A stretch of 64,000 nt of DNA from Kordiimonas pumila (GCF_015240255.1 NZ_CP061205.1:558001-622000), one strand, 5' to 3'. Numbered from the stretch's first letter, positions 1 to 10,049 are shown. Program-made: numbers and translations. The notes: generated from the letters alone by a model not told the origin.

Positions 1-15
1 AACGACAAGAAATAA
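1..15 (+). CDS. Possible 3' end of dnaK (partial)
   Basis: The first five codons read Asn-Asp-Lys-Lys-stop. DnaK proteins usually end in a short acidic/lysine tail, and dnaK normally lies directly upstream of dnaJ in alphaproteobacteria. A hairpin then separates this from dnaJ. The assignment rests on context and four residues only; the upstream sequence is outside the window. Confidence 0.35.
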   Translation, partial: NDKK

Positions 16-44
16 GGATGGTTGCCTGACACTGCTATAATGGG

Positions 45-78
45 CGCCGCTTCCAAAAACGATTTGGGGGCGGCGTTT
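45..78 (+). terminator. Hairpin between upstream gene and dnaJ
   Basis: A GC-rich stem pairs CGCCGC (45-50) with GCGGCG (70-75). An inner stem pairs CCAAA (53-57) with TTTGG (63-67), and TTT follows. It could end or attenuate transcription of the upstream gene before dnaJ, lowering dnaJ relative to dnaK. Confidence 0.6.
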
Positions 79-117
79 CATCATCAGTGAGGGCTTGAAT
101 AAAGCAGGGAACCAACA

Positions 118-1260
118 ATGTCTAAAGCGGATTATTACGAGCTTCTTGGTGTAGGGAAAGGTGCAGACGAGGCCGCGCTGAAAAAAGCGTTCAGAAAGGC
201 TGCCATGCAACACCACCCGGACCGCAATCCGGGGGACCAGGAAGCAGAAAAAAAATTCAAGGAAATAGGCGAGGCCTACGACGTTCTGAAGGACCCAAAC
301 AAGCGGGCTGCTTATGATCGTTATGGCCATGCTGCTTTTGAGAATGGCATGGGCGGCGCGGGTGGCGGCGCGGGTGCTGGTGGCTTTGATTTTTCAGATG
401 TCTTTGAAGAATTTTTTGGTGACTTCATGGGCGGCGGCGGTGGCCGCAGGCGTCGTGGTGGCCCGCAAGCCGGTCGTGGCAGCGATATGCGCTTTAATCT
501 TGAAATCACTCTTGAAGACGCGTTTCTCGGGAAAACGGACAAGATAACAATTCCAACGTCGGTTGCGTGTGATCCGTGTGGTGGGTCTGGCGCTGAACCG
601 GGTTCAAAACCTGAAGTGTGCGATACGTGCGGTGGGCATGGTAAGGTGCGTGCTAATCAGGGCTTTTTCATGGTGGAGCGTACATGTCCTAAATGCCATG
701 GAACAGGTAGTATTATAGCAAACCCGTGCAAAAGTTGCCGGGGTGCAGGCCGGGTAAACAAGGAAAAAACCTTGCAGGTGAAAATCCCGCAAGGTGTTGA
801 GGAAGGCACCCGTATTCGCCTCACCGGTGAAGGCGAAGCTGGCACGCGCGGCGCACCTGCGGGCGACCTCTATATTTTCCTGTCAATCAAACCGCACCCG
901 TTTTTCAAACGCGATGCAGACATGCTTTACTGTCAGGTGCCTATTCCTATGTCAACAGCGGCACTTGGCGGGCATATTGATGTACCAACCATTGAAGGCA
1001 AGCGTGCGCGGGTGAAAATTCCAGAAGGCACTCAGTCTGGCCGCCAGTTCCGCTTGCGCGGCAAGGGTATGCCTGAGCTGAATGGTGGCTTTACGGGTGA
1101 TATGATCATTGAAACTGTGGTAGAAACACCTGAAAACATGACCAAACGTCAGCGTGAGCTGCTTGAAGAGTTTGCGGCAGAAGGTGGTGATCAGGTTTCA
1201 CCGCGCTCAGAAGGTTTTTTTGCGAAGGTGAAAGACCTTTGGGAAGATCTAAAAGATTAA
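118..1260 (+). CDS. dnaJ: Chaperone protein DnaJ
   Basis: Class I Hsp40 co-chaperone (380 aa, normal length) that delivers unfolded clients to DnaK and stimulates its ATPase in the cytoplasm. The J domain spans about residues 4-70 with the HPD motif at 33-35. A Gly/Phe-rich linker runs to about 125. Four CxxCxGxG zinc-binding repeats start at about residues 151, 168, 190 and 204, followed by the C-terminal substrate-binding domains. The ATG lies about 40 nt after the upstream hairpin. All signature cysteines are present, so the gene looks intact. Confidence 0.98.
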   Translation: MSKADYYELLGVGKGADEAALKKAFRKAAMQHHPDRNPGDQEAEKKFKEIGEAYDVLKDPNKRAAYDRYGHAAFENGMGGAGGGAGAGGFDFSDVFEEFFGDFMGGGGGRRRRGGPQAGRGSDMRFNLEITLEDAFLGKTDKITIPTSVACDPCGGSGAEPGSKPEVCDTCGGHGKVRANQGFFMVERTCPKCHGTGSIIANPCKSCRGAGRVNKEKTLQVKIPQGVEEGTRIRLTGEGEAGTRGAPAGDLYIFLSIKPHPFFKRDADMLYCQVPIPMSTAALGGHIDVPTIEGKRARVKIPEGTQSGRQFRLRGKGMPELNGGFTGDMIIETVVETPENMTKRQRELLEEFAAEGGDQVSPRSEGFFAKVKDLWEDLKD

Positions 1261-1291
1261 GGCATCGTCTGTCTGTATAAAACTGCGCTGA

Positions 1292-1951
1292 TTATCTCTC
1301 CGTAGTTTTATAATATCCAATATACGAGCTAATCAAAATGGTTAGCTCGTCGATAAGCTGTTTGGCTTTTGTTTTGTTGTTTTCTTCAATGGCCTGATCT
1401 ACCAGCACAGAAATGGCAACAGTTACAGTTTTCACCACAGCGTTGTAGCGGTCATTGCCGATCTCTACCGACGATAGGGCAAGGGTGCGCTCAATAATAG
1501 TGCCCAGCCCCCCTACTTCATCGGGGGTTTTGTCCCGTACAGAGCCTTGACTGTTGGACCAGCGTGTTAAGAGCTTGAACGAGGCATGTGTATTGGCGGT
1601 TTCCCAGAACTTGGTGAGCAGTATATGAATGATGGTTTTAAAATCTTCACATGGTTTAAGGGCTTCAAGGGCGGTGGAAACAGACTTCTCTATATCGTCA
1701 TACGCATGGGTATAAAGCGCTAACAAAATATCATTGCGGTCTGTAAAATATTGATACACCGAGCCAACTGGGATGTTTGCTTCTTGCGCAATTATCGTAG
1801 TTGTTACCGTATCAAGGTTTGGAAAAGCAGAACTTGCAGCAAAAGTTACAAGGTTGTTTGCGGCCTTTAAAATTTCTTCACGCCTAGCTTTCGAACGTTT
1901 CTGTTTTGGTGCTTTTTTAATAATACTCGCCTTACTACTTGGCACTGCCAC
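1292..1951 (-). CDS. TetR/AcrR family transcriptional regulator
   Basis: A 219-aa protein with a Lys/Arg-rich N-terminal leader, then a TetR-type helix-turn-helix at about residues 23-80 ending in the typical VGSVYQYFTDRNDIL recognition-helix segment. The remainder is a variable helical ligand/dimer domain. It is convergent with dnaJ, and its promoter lies in the AT-rich gap before dapB. No adjacent efflux or metabolic gene identifies its target. Family assignment is secure; ligand and regulon are unknown. Confidence 0.9.
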   Translation of the reverse strand: MAVPSSKASIIKKAPKQKRSKARREEILKAANNLVTFAASSAFPNLDTVTTTIIAQEANIPVGSVYQYFTDRNDILLALYTHAYDDIEKSVSTALEALKPCEDFKTIIHILLTKFWETANTHASFKLLTRWSNSQGSVRDKTPDEVGGLGTIIERTLALSSVEIGNDRYNAVVKTVTVAISVLVDQAIEENNKTKAKQLIDELTILISSYIGYYKTTER

Positions 1952-2200
1952 TCCCCCAGACTACATCTCAGTATAAAATAATAACAATTTAGTTAAAATT
2001 GTATCTATTACTAAAGCATTGAAATTCTTAACATTAAGTTGATAAGCAAAAAATATGCCGTGAAAAATACCGTATTTAGGGGGTATGGCCTGCAATGTGA
2101 GCCAGATTGGCCAGAAAAACGGTAGAGAAACGATCTTGTTCTTTTCATTTGAGCAGGTTGCATGCTAGCAAGAAGCAAGGTTTTAAACGGGATACAAAAA

Positions 2201-2992
2201 ATGTCGCTGAGCTTGAAAGTTGGTGTTGTTGGCTGCCTTGGCAGAATGGGTCAGGCTATTATTGAGGTTGTGTCTAAAACTGATGGCCTTGTGCTGGTTG
2301 CTGGTTCTGAGGCGGTAACACACCCAAAGGTAGGCACGTGTATCCCGGGAACCGAAGTTATCATTACCCCAGACAGTAACAGTGTTTTTGAGGCCGCCGA
2401 TGTGGTTATCGACTTTACTCCGCCCGGTAATACGGCGGCACATGCTGTACTGGCAGCAGAGCATAAAACAGCTCTTGTTGTCGGCACCACAGGTTTTTCT
2501 GACACGGACAACCAGTCGCTTGATATTGCGGCTGAGGAAGTTGTTATTGTGCAGGCTGGAAACTATTCGCTGGGGGTGAATTTGCTAAAAGCCTTAACCA
2601 AACAGGTGGCAGCAACACTTGGCACTGACTGGGACATTGAAATAGTTGAAATGCACCACCGACATAAGGTTGATGCACCGTCTGGTACTGCTGTTATGCT
2701 CGGGGAATCTGCTGCGGAAGGGCGTGGCACAACGCTTGGCACACTGCGCACACCAGCCCGTGAGGGCATTACAGGGGAAAGGCTGGAAGGCAGCATTGGC
2801 TTTTCGGCGCTCAGGGGCGGTTCGGTTATTGGGGAGCATGATGTTATTTTTGCAAGTGGCAGTGAACGCATAACCCTGTCGCATAAAGCAGAAAACCGTA
2901 CCTTGTTTGCTGACGGTGCTGTGCGGGCGGCCTTGTGGACGGCGAGCCAGAAAAAGGGCCGCTATTCAATGATGGATGTTCTGGGTTTATAA
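2201..2992 (+). CDS. dapB: 4-hydroxy-tetrahydrodipicolinate reductase
   Basis: NAD(P)H-dependent reductase of the diaminopimelate/lysine pathway, supplying peptidoglycan precursor. The nucleotide-binding motif GVVGCLGRMG starts at about residue 7. The catalytic/substrate segment HHRHKVDAPSGTA is near residue 152, and the length (263 aa) is normal. The frame is open from an ATG at 2162, but I chose the ATG at 2201 because a CGGGA ribosome site lies 8 nt before it and homologues begin at this point. The gene sits alone between the TetR regulator and the convergent DUF2244 gene. Confidence 0.96.
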   Translation: MSLSLKVGVVGCLGRMGQAIIEVVSKTDGLVLVAGSEAVTHPKVGTCIPGTEVIITPDSNSVFEAADVVIDFTPPGNTAAHAVLAAEHKTALVVGTTGFSDTDNQSLDIAAEEVVIVQAGNYSLGVNLLKALTKQVAATLGTDWDIEIVEMHHRHKVDAPSGTAVMLGESAAEGRGTTLGTLRTPAREGITGERLEGSIGFSALRGGSVIGEHDVIFASGSERITLSHKAENRTLFADGAVRAALWTASQKKGRYSMMDVLGL

Positions 2993-3005
2993 GCCCCCGG
3001 TGCTG

Positions 3006-3500
3006 TTACCGGTGTTTCCAGCGATCAAGCACGTCGCGTAATTCCATATAAAAAGCTTTGCGGGCGTCTTCGTTCAGGAAAGAGCCAATCGTCACTGATT
3101 GGTTGTGCAGGGAAAGTTTGCAAGTACTTGAATAAGCATCTGTTTTTTTGAGCGACAGCATCACCCAATAAGGCTCAAACACCCAGCTTTCCTCGCGGCC
3201 ATTTGGATGGGTGCGCACCACAACAAGCTCTGTTTCTGTGAGCGTAATGGTTTCAGAAAGTCTGGCACGCCGAAAGTTAACATAAAAGGCAAGGCCAAGG
3301 GCGGCGATATCCAGCACTAGAAAAAGGGCAACCGGCCAAGCTCCAAGCACATAAAACCGAATACCGCCAAGAATAGACAGCGCACCCAGCAGAAAGATCA
3401 GGTTTTGAACATGCTCTGGTTTTAAGGCTCTGTATGGCTTTAATTGCTGGTCGAAAATCGCGGGTTGCAGAGATTTGTCCATTTGCAGAGATTTGTCCAT
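3006..3500 (-). CDS. DUF2244 family membrane protein
   Basis: A 164-aa protein with two hydrophobic helices at about residues 32-70, followed by a soluble beta-rich domain with the VVVRTHPNGREESWVFEPYW segment (shown only in part here) typical of DUF2244 proteins. Function is unknown. The start ATG directly abuts the stop codon of the upstream hydroxylase gene, so the two are very likely co-transcribed and perhaps translationally coupled. The first 12 codons are a perfect tandem duplication of an 18-bp unit encoding MDKSLQ, so two in-frame ATGs offer alternative starts. Confidence 0.85.
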   Translation of the reverse strand: MDKSLQMDKSLQPAIFDQQLKPYRALKPEHVQNLIFLLGALSILGGIRFYVLGAWPVALFLVLDIAALGLAFYVNFRRARLSETITLTETELVVVRTHPNGREESWVFEPYWVMLSLKKTDAYSSTCKLSLHNQSVTIGSFLNEDARKAFYMELRDVLDRWKHR

Positions 3501-4727
3501 TTAAGGGCCAACCTTTTCCCCGCGTAGGAGTTTTGGCAGTTCACCCACTGTGCCGCGCGCATGTGCCATGAAAAAGTTTTTCAGCGGGGTTATTTTGTTA
3601 ATGCCTGCCATGCCAAGATCCCGGGCGATCTTGACAGGCGTAATATCATTTGAAAACAACCGGTTGAAAATGTCGGTAATGGCATAAACAGAGGCATTAT
3701 CGGTGGTGCGCCACTGCCCGTAACGTTCCAGAACGCTAGAATTACCAATATCCAGCCCAACACGACGAGCTTCGGCTAATACTTCGATAAGCGCTGCAAT
3801 ATCCTTGATGCCCAAGTTCAGGCCCTGCCCCGATATGGGGTGAATGCTGTGGGCGGCATCGCCGATAAGAGCAAGGCAGTCATCGGTGTAGCGCGCGGCA
3901 TACTGCAGGCTAAGCGGATATGCCCACCTGCCGCCAATCACCTTAATATCGCCCAGAAAATCACCCGTGCGGCGCGCAATTTCTGCGGTAAAAGCCCTGT
4001 CAGGCAGGCCCATTATGGTCTCAACTAGGTGGCTTTTTTCTGTCCATACCAGCGATGACCTATTGCCGGTAAGCGGCAGAATGGCAAAAGGCCCTGAGGG
4101 CAAAAAACGTTCGTGTGCTATGCCGCAGTGGCTAAATTCATGCTCAATAGAACACACAATACCGTGCTGGGCATAGGGAATGGTCGAAACCGGAATGCAG
4201 GCATGGGCGCGTACAATACTGTTTTTGCCGTCTGCCCCAATAACAAGCTTTGACTGAATGGTTTTGCCGCTATTAAGCGTAACCTTGGCCCCTGTTTTAC
4301 TGCGTTCAATAAGGCTTACATGCTCTGGTGCCAGAAACTGAATATTTCTTAGTTCTGCCATGCGGGCAAAAAGCGCTAATCGTGTGTGTCGGTTTTCAAC
4401 CATATGCCCAAGTGGGCCATCACCCAGTGTTTCATGGTCGAAGTGCAAATGCATCAGGGACGGCCCGTCTGAGACCCGAATTTCCAGAATGGGCTGTGCG
4501 TAGGGTGCCATATGCGGCCAAACCCCAATGGCATCAAGCAGTTGGCATGATGCATAAGCAAGGGCACTGGAGCGGCCATCATAGGAAACAGCAGTTAGGT
4601 CGCCCTTGGGGGCCTGGTCCACAAGCGTAACTGTAAAACCATGGTCTGCAAGACCGATTGCGGCTGTCATGCCTGCCATGCCGCCGCCTATAAGGGTTAT
4701 GTCTGTTTCAAAAGCTTTAGCCACCAT
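3501..4727 (-). CDS. UbiH/UbiF-type FAD-dependent ubiquinone hydroxylase
   Basis: Flavoprotein monooxygenase of the ubiquinone-biosynthesis family (408 aa), which hydroxylates the polyprenylated aromatic ring at the membrane. The N-terminal dinucleotide motif LIGGGMAGMTAA is at about residues 12-23. The IGADGKNSIVR (DG) motif and the C-terminal FAD-ribityl motif LIGDAAHSIHPISGQG are present. Which ring carbon is modified (UbiH, UbiF, UbiI or the broad-range alphaproteobacterial UbiL) cannot be decided by eye. It is upstream of and abutting the DUF2244 gene. Confidence 0.88.
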   Translation of the reverse strand: MVAKAFETDITLIGGGMAGMTAAIGLADHGFTVTLVDQAPKGDLTAVSYDGRSSALAYASCQLLDAIGVWPHMAPYAQPILEIRVSDGPSLMHLHFDHETLGDGPLGHMVENRHTRLALFARMAELRNIQFLAPEHVSLIERSKTGAKVTLNSGKTIQSKLVIGADGKNSIVRAHACIPVSTIPYAQHGIVCSIEHEFSHCGIAHERFLPSGPFAILPLTGNRSSLVWTEKSHLVETIMGLPDRAFTAEIARRTGDFLGDIKVIGGRWAYPLSLQYAARYTDDCLALIGDAAHSIHPISGQGLNLGIKDIAALIEVLAEARRVGLDIGNSSVLERYGQWRTTDNASVYAITDIFNRLFSNDITPVKIARDLGMAGINKITPLKNFFMAHARGTVGELPKLLRGEKVGP

Positions 4728-4887
4728 GTGTATCCTCTGTATTCCTTATTAGAAACTATGCCGGATAGCCTTCACTGTCCAGTGCTCTCGCTTGTTATTT
4801 AAGGGTGACATGCCCGCCCGAGAGTGACTATGCTTATAGAGCACATAGTTGAAAAACCTATACGGAGTGAGCGTGTTATTTAGTAAT

Positions 4888-5967
4888 ATGAGCTGGCAAG
4901 ACCTAATCGAAATGGAAGTGTATAAAAACACTCTGCTTGAATGGGCTGCTGCCTTTGGCATTGGCCTTTTATTATTCGTGGTTTTAGCCCTTATTAAAGA
5001 AACGGGCCTGCGTAAATTCAGGGAAACTATTGTAAGGGATCCAGAAGGCTGGGGTTCATCGTTAGTTGAGGCTCTTCAAAACACTAAAAAGCTCACGATA
5101 CTCCTGCTGTCCATTTACATTGGTGTGCGCGGTTTAACACTTCCCCCGGTTATTGCAGATAATCTTCGCATCATTACCCTTGCGATATTTTTTATCCAGA
5201 TAGGCCTTTGGTGTGTGGGTATTTTAAATGGCTGGGCCGCGCGGTACCGCGAACAGCAAATCACGATTAACCCCGGTGCTGTTAGCACGCTGGGTGCGGT
5301 ACGGGTTATTTTAATTGGCGTTATATGGGCGGGTGTTTTACTGCTGATCCTCGATAATATCGGCTTTGATATTACAGCGCTTGTTGCAGGCCTTGGCATT
5401 GGTGGTATTGCCATTGCCCTTGCTGTGCAAAATATTTTAGGTGACCTGTTTTCTTCGCTTTCTATTGTGCTGGATAAAACCTTTGTTGTTGGCGATTTCA
5501 TTATTGTTGGCGATTATATGGGCACGGTTGAAAATATTGGCCTCAAAACCACAAGAATTCGCAGCCTGTCTGGCGAGCAAATTGTTTTTTCCAATACAGA
5601 TTTGTTGAATGGCCGCATACGAAACTATGGTCGTATGTACGAACGGCGTATTTCAATCAAGCTAGGGGTGATTTACCAGACAAGCAGAGAGAAGTTAAAA
5701 AAGATCCCTGTGATTTTGCGGGAAGCAATAGAAGCTCAGGAAAAAACTCGGTTTGATCGTGCGCACTTTCTTGCTTACGGCAACTTTTCGTTGGATTTTG
5801 AGTATGTTTATTATGTTCTGTCATCAGATTATAATGACTATATGGATATTCATCAGGCTATTAATTTTATCATTCATGAAAAATTTGAAGCAGAAGGGAT
5901 TGAGTTTGCATACCCAACCCAAACCCTGTTTCTGGAAGGGCTGAAGGCAGAAACAAAAAGTGAATAA
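4888..5967 (+). CDS. MscS family mechanosensitive ion channel
   Basis: Small-conductance mechanosensitive channel protein that releases solutes under hypo-osmotic shock. Four hydrophobic helices occupy roughly the first 170 residues. The Gly/Ala-rich pore helix GLGIGGIAIALAVQNILG precedes the conserved beta domain (KTFVVGDFIIVGDYMGTVE). A cytoplasmic alpha/beta tail completes the protein. I chose the ATG at 4888 (359 aa); TTG at 4849 and GTG at 4873 are in frame and possible. It stands alone, divergent from the hydroxylase gene. Confidence 0.92.
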   Translation: MSWQDLIEMEVYKNTLLEWAAAFGIGLLLFVVLALIKETGLRKFRETIVRDPEGWGSSLVEALQNTKKLTILLLSIYIGVRGLTLPPVIADNLRIITLAIFFIQIGLWCVGILNGWAARYREQQITINPGAVSTLGAVRVILIGVIWAGVLLLILDNIGFDITALVAGLGIGGIAIALAVQNILGDLFSSLSIVLDKTFVVGDFIIVGDYMGTVENIGLKTTRIRSLSGEQIVFSNTDLLNGRIRNYGRMYERRISIKLGVIYQTSREKLKKIPVILREAIEAQEKTRFDRAHFLAYGNFSLDFEYVYYVLSSDYNDYMDIHQAINFIIHEKFEAEGIEFAYPTQTLFLEGLKAETKSE

Positions 5968-6169
5968 AGCCTTCTTGGTAATTGGGGTATCATGCTATTA
6001 AGCTATTTAAACAGCACGAAAAAGGTACAAAGAAGCAATATTTTTGATTTTGCCTTTTTCCTTGCTAATTGCTTTCCTATACTGACTAAATTAAACCATG
6101 TGAGGAAGGCCTTACCGTGGGATAACGGGGAAGACAACCAGTGAAACTTCATCGGGAAGAGTAGAAGGC

Positions 6170-8602
6170 GTGGCTGCAAAAAAAACGGCTGTTAAAAAAA
6201 GGGCGACACAGACACCCGGGACAAAGGCACCTATATTGCCCCCTGCACTTGTAACATTTTTCAAGAATGCGGGTTGGCGCTTGCTGGGCTTATTGCTTGC
6301 CGCTATTTCGCTTGCTCTGTTTTTGTGCCTTTGGTCTTATCATCCCGCAGACCCTGGTTTTAACAATCAGGCCTATACACCGGTCCAAAACTGGATGGGC
6401 CAGTGGGGCGCAAACATTGCTGACCTGTTGTCACAGACGCTGGCTCTAGTATCATATCTGCTTGTTTTACCCTTCCTTGTGTGGGGCATAAAGGTCATGC
6501 GTCTTAAATGGCTGCCGCTCTTTTGGCTAAATCTGGCAATGGTGCCGGTTTCCCTTGTTCTGCTTGCTATTGCGGCCAGTGTTGTGGCGCCTGACCCTGC
6601 TTACCATAATCAGGCGGGGTACGGCGGTGCGCTTGGCCAGCAGCTTTATCAAATGGTCAATGGTCTTATAAACACTGTAGCGGTCCCAAGCTGGGCTTAT
6701 GGTATTTTGTTTCTGGTTTTGGGGCTGCCTGCATACGCCTTTTGCCTTGCGCTAAACGCTGCTGAGTGGCAATCAATTGGCGGTTTTTTGTGGGCCGGTA
6801 TTCTGCGTATTTTTTATGCTATATTGTGGGCTGTGCGCGCTATTGGCCGGGGCATTGCGGCAGGTTTGCGTGTTATTTTCCGCAGCCGCGATGACCGTGA
6901 CGATGATGTTTTTGAGCGGGTTGAACCGTCTATGCACGCCAAAGCCGAAACGGTAAGTGTGCGCCCAACACGTATTGAATCAGTGCCACCCCAGCAGCGC
7001 AAGCGCGTTCAAGAACCACCAAAAACCAAAAAAGGCATCAGGGAAGTAAAAGAAGCACAGGTTACACTTGATCTGGGTGATGGCAGTGCTTTTGTTTTGC
7101 CGCCGCTTGAACTGTTAACACCCCCGCCGCCGCCCGAAAAAATTAGCCGGATCGGCACCGAAGCGCTCGAGCAAAATGCCCGTATGCTGGAAAGTGTTCT
7201 CGATGACTTTGGTGTGCAGGGCGAGATTAACGATGTGCGCCCCGGCCCTGTTGTAACCCTTTACGAACTTGAACCTGCGCGCGGGGTTAAGTCTGCCCGC
7301 GTTATTGGGCTTGCGGATGATATTGCCCGTTCCATGAGTGCTATATCTGCTCGTGTGGCGGTTGTGCCGGGCCGTAATGCGATTGGTATTGAGCTGCCAA
7401 ACGTTGACAGGCAAACTGTTTTGCTGCGCGAACTTCTCGCTAGCCGCGATTATGAGGCCACAAAAGCCCGGCTGCCGGTCGTTCTGGGTAAGGATATAGG
7501 CGGTGAGCCGGTTGTGGCGGACCTTGCCTCCATGCCGCACTTGCTGGTGGCGGGTACAACAGGGTCTGGTAAATCTGTTGGTATCAATACCATGATCCTG
7601 TCGCTTCTCTACCGTCATAGCCCGGAAACGCTGCGCTTTATCATGGTTGACCCTAAAATGCTGGAACTGTCGGTTTATGATGGTATCCCGCATCTCTTAA
7701 CGCCCGTTGTGACAGAGCCGAAAAAGGCAGTTGTTGCCCTGAAGTGGGCGGTGCGGGAAATGGAACAGCGCTATAGCAATATGTCAAAGCTTGGGGTGCG
7801 TAACCTTGCAGCGTTCAACAAGCGTATTATGGATGCAAAAGCAGACGGCGAGCGTTTAACCCGTGAAGTACAAACCGGGTTTGACAAGGAAACCGGCCAG
7901 CCAATTATGGAGCATCAGGAGTTTGATTTCGAACCCTTGCCCTTTATCGTGATTGTGATTGACGAGATGGCAGACCTGATGCTGGTTGCAGGCAAAGATG
8001 TGGAAGCGACTGTACAGCGCCTTGCTCAAATGGCGCGGGCCGCTGGTATCCACCTTGTGATGGCGACACAGCGCCCGTCGGTGGATGTCATCACCGGTAC
8101 GATCAAGGCGAACTTCCCAACCCGTATCAGCTTTCAGGTAACCAGTAAAATCGATAGCCGTACGATCCTCGGTGAACAAGGTGCAGAGCAGCTTCTTGGT
8201 ATGGGCGATATGCTCTTTATGGCAGGCGGCGGCCGCATAACCCGTGTACACGGCGCTTTTGTGTCTGATACCGAGGTGGAAACGGTGGTCCGGCATCTTA
8301 AACGTAACGGTGCCCCTGAATATCTGTCATCGGTTACCGAGGAACCTGAAGATGGCTTTGACAGCCCGTTCATCCCCGGTCCATCTGGAGATGATAGTGA
8401 TAATAGCCTCTACGATCAGGCGGTGAATATTGTTCTAAGGGACAGACGGGCCTCTACAAGCTATATCCAGCGCCGGTTGAAGATTGGTTATAATAAAGCG
8501 GCATCTCTCATTGAGGAAATGGAAGATCAGAGCGTTATAAGCGCACCAAACCACAAGGGGCAGCGCGAAGTGCTGGTTCCTGAGCGCGAAGAAGAGTTTT
8601 AG
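6170..8602 (+). CDS. ftsK: DNA translocase FtsK
   Basis: Septum-located dsDNA pump that clears and resolves chromosome termini during division (810 aa). The N-terminal membrane domain has about four helices in residues 25-230. A short proline-rich linker follows, then the RecA-like motor with Walker A AGTTGSGKS near residue 461 and Walker B IVIVIDEMADLM near 594. The C-terminal winged-helix gamma domain (about 745-805) recognises KOPS sequences. The start is GTG with a GAAG-type ribosome site. It heads a likely operon with lolA and the next two genes. Confidence 0.97.
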   Translation: MAAKKTAVKKRATQTPGTKAPILPPALVTFFKNAGWRLLGLLLAAISLALFLCLWSYHPADPGFNNQAYTPVQNWMGQWGANIADLLSQTLALVSYLLVLPFLVWGIKVMRLKWLPLFWLNLAMVPVSLVLLAIAASVVAPDPAYHNQAGYGGALGQQLYQMVNGLINTVAVPSWAYGILFLVLGLPAYAFCLALNAAEWQSIGGFLWAGILRIFYAILWAVRAIGRGIAAGLRVIFRSRDDRDDDVFERVEPSMHAKAETVSVRPTRIESVPPQQRKRVQEPPKTKKGIREVKEAQVTLDLGDGSAFVLPPLELLTPPPPPEKISRIGTEALEQNARMLESVLDDFGVQGEINDVRPGPVVTLYELEPARGVKSARVIGLADDIARSMSAISARVAVVPGRNAIGIELPNVDRQTVLLRELLASRDYEATKARLPVVLGKDIGGEPVVADLASMPHLLVAGTTGSGKSVGINTMILSLLYRHSPETLRFIMVDPKMLELSVYDGIPHLLTPVVTEPKKAVVALKWAVREMEQRYSNMSKLGVRNLAAFNKRIMDAKADGERLTREVQTGFDKETGQPIMEHQEFDFEPLPFIVIVIDEMADLMLVAGKDVEATVQRLAQMARAAGIHLVMATQRPSVDVITGTIKANFPTRISFQVTSKIDSRTILGEQGAEQLLGMGDMLFMAGGGRITRVHGAFVSDTEVETVVRHLKRNGAPEYLSSVTEEPEDGFDSPFIPGPSGDDSDNSLYDQAVNIVLRDRRASTSYIQRRLKIGYNKAASLIEEMEDQSVISAPNHKGQREVLVPEREEEF

Positions 8603-8636
8603 CCCTGCTGCCGTAGTAACGCGAGGATACCAAATT

Positions 8637-9323
8637 TTGAAAGCACCTTTGTTATGCCTGCTGTTTGTGTTTGCCGCCCCGCACATAAGGGCAGATGACA
8701 CAGCCAAGCTATCGCCGCAACCCCTTGAGGAGCAAACGATAGAAGAAAGCAGCTCTCTTGCAGCGCTTACCCGCATGCAAACGTATATGGAGGTTGTGCA
8801 AAGCCTTGAGGCTGATTTTGTACAGGAAGCGCCAGATGGTAGTAAAACCCGTGGCACACTTTATATGGCGCGGCCCGGTAAAATCCGCTTTGATTATGCA
8901 GATGATGTGCCGTTCCTGATGGTAGCGGATGGTAAGACCCTGAACTTTATTGATTATGAAATCGGGCAGGTAACAAAGTGGCCGGTGAAAGATACGCCGC
9001 TGCGTGCACTGCTTGGCAAATCAACAGACCTTGCCAGCATTAATGCCCATATTCAGGTGGCACCAGAGGGCGTTGAAAATCTGGTAGCGCTTTCAGCATC
9101 AGACCCGGACAAGCCTGAAATGGGCCGGATAACAGTTTATTTTGAAAATGCGCCCGATTTACCGGGGGGGCTTAAGCTTCTGAGCTGGGTGGTGATTGAC
9201 GCGCAGGAAAAGGTAACCATTGTTGAACTGTCACGCCAAAGCGTGAATGTTGACCTGAAAAGCGACCTATGGAGCTTTGAGGATCCGCGCGGCCTGACCA
9301 AACGCCGGACAAACCGTCATTAA
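8637..9323 (+). CDS. lolA: Outer-membrane lipoprotein carrier protein LolA
   Basis: Periplasmic shuttle that takes lipoproteins from the LolCDE exporter to the outer membrane. The N-terminus is a signal peptide cut near residue 20. The body has the LolA-type beta-sheet sequence, including ADFVQEAPDGSKTRGTLYMA and the RPGKIRFDY motif. The start is TTG, supported by GAGGA eight nt upstream and by the signal peptide beginning there. It lies 34 nt after ftsK, the usual alphaproteobacterial arrangement. Length (228 aa) is normal. Confidence 0.93.
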   Translation: MKAPLLCLLFVFAAPHIRADDTAKLSPQPLEEQTIEESSSLAALTRMQTYMEVVQSLEADFVQEAPDGSKTRGTLYMARPGKIRFDYADDVPFLMVADGKTLNFIDYEIGQVTKWPVKDTPLRALLGKSTDLASINAHIQVAPEGVENLVALSASDPDKPEMGRITVYFENAPDLPGGLKLLSWVVIDAQEKVTIVELSRQSVNVDLKSDLWSFEDPRGLTKRRTNRH

Positions 9324-9443
9324 CCTTTTCTGAAAGGTCTGTTTTGGAGCGCTTTCCTCTTTCCCCTGCTCTCAGTAACACGTATAGATCATATACGCGC
9401 AAACCCGCGCGGCTGATTACCTGACTTTTAAAGGCGTTTATCT

Positions 9444-10034
9444 GTGGAAGACGAAACTGATCACGATATAGAAGACCTGTTTGAAGATTTCCCCAGCATG
9501 AGATCTGTTGCCCCCTTCTTGAAGGTAGCAGAAAAAGTGCGTTGGTTCCGCTCTCTCGGCGAACGCCCGCATGCTTATAGTGTTGGGCTGGCGCGCGATT
9601 ATGCAGATATACTGGGTTTCCCAGATGCTGACCCGGTTTTCCTGCCAGAGTGGGAAGACGCAGCCTACGCCGCTGAAAACCCAGAGATCAACAGCTCTGC
9701 CTGGGAGGCAGAAGAACAGCTTCGCGCATCATTAACGGATGATGTGCTGCTGGCGATTGATGAAGACACCCTCAATATGGTGATGACCCATATTGCGCAG
9801 ACCGTGACCCCCGCGATTGATGCCGCAGCGCAGGAAGCCAAAGAGTTTTTGCGCATTGAGGATGACGAGTTTGTGCAGGCGGCAGCAGGTGCTGCGGCAC
9901 AGGCCTGTTATCAGGCCGCGCTTGTTGGCATGGCAAACCCCGAGGATGATCACCCGTTTGTCAAAAGATTTCAGCTCTTTGAGCAGGGCCACTGGCCTAT
10001 TGCCATTATTGGTAATAGCTTCCTTATATACTGA
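9444..10034 (+). CDS. Conserved hypothetical acidic protein
   Basis: A 196-aa soluble, acidic protein with no signal peptide or membrane helix. It has a Glu/Asp-rich N-terminus, a central helical segment and an alanine-rich region (about residues 120-160). The start is GTG. It lies between lolA and xth, only 15 nt upstream of the latter, so it is probably in the same transcription unit. I do not recognise a named domain and assign no function. Confidence 0.75.
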   Translation: MEDETDHDIEDLFEDFPSMRSVAPFLKVAEKVRWFRSLGERPHAYSVGLARDYADILGFPDADPVFLPEWEDAAYAAENPEINSSAWEAEEQLRASLTDDVLLAIDEDTLNMVMTHIAQTVTPAIDAAAQEAKEFLRIEDDEFVQAAAGAAAQACYQAALVGMANPEDDHPFVKRFQLFEQGHWPIAIIGNSFLIY

Positions 10035-10049
10035 CCTGAAGGCACCCTT

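Noticed and set aside
2183-2884. Several antisense frames of 65-102 codons across dapB
   Set aside because: They mirror the strongly coding dapB frame, have no ribosome sites and no recognisable domains.
7115-8296. Antisense frames of 192 and 146 codons inside ftsK
   Set aside because: They lie opposite the conserved FtsK motor and show the His/Arg-rich composition of reverse-strand shadows.
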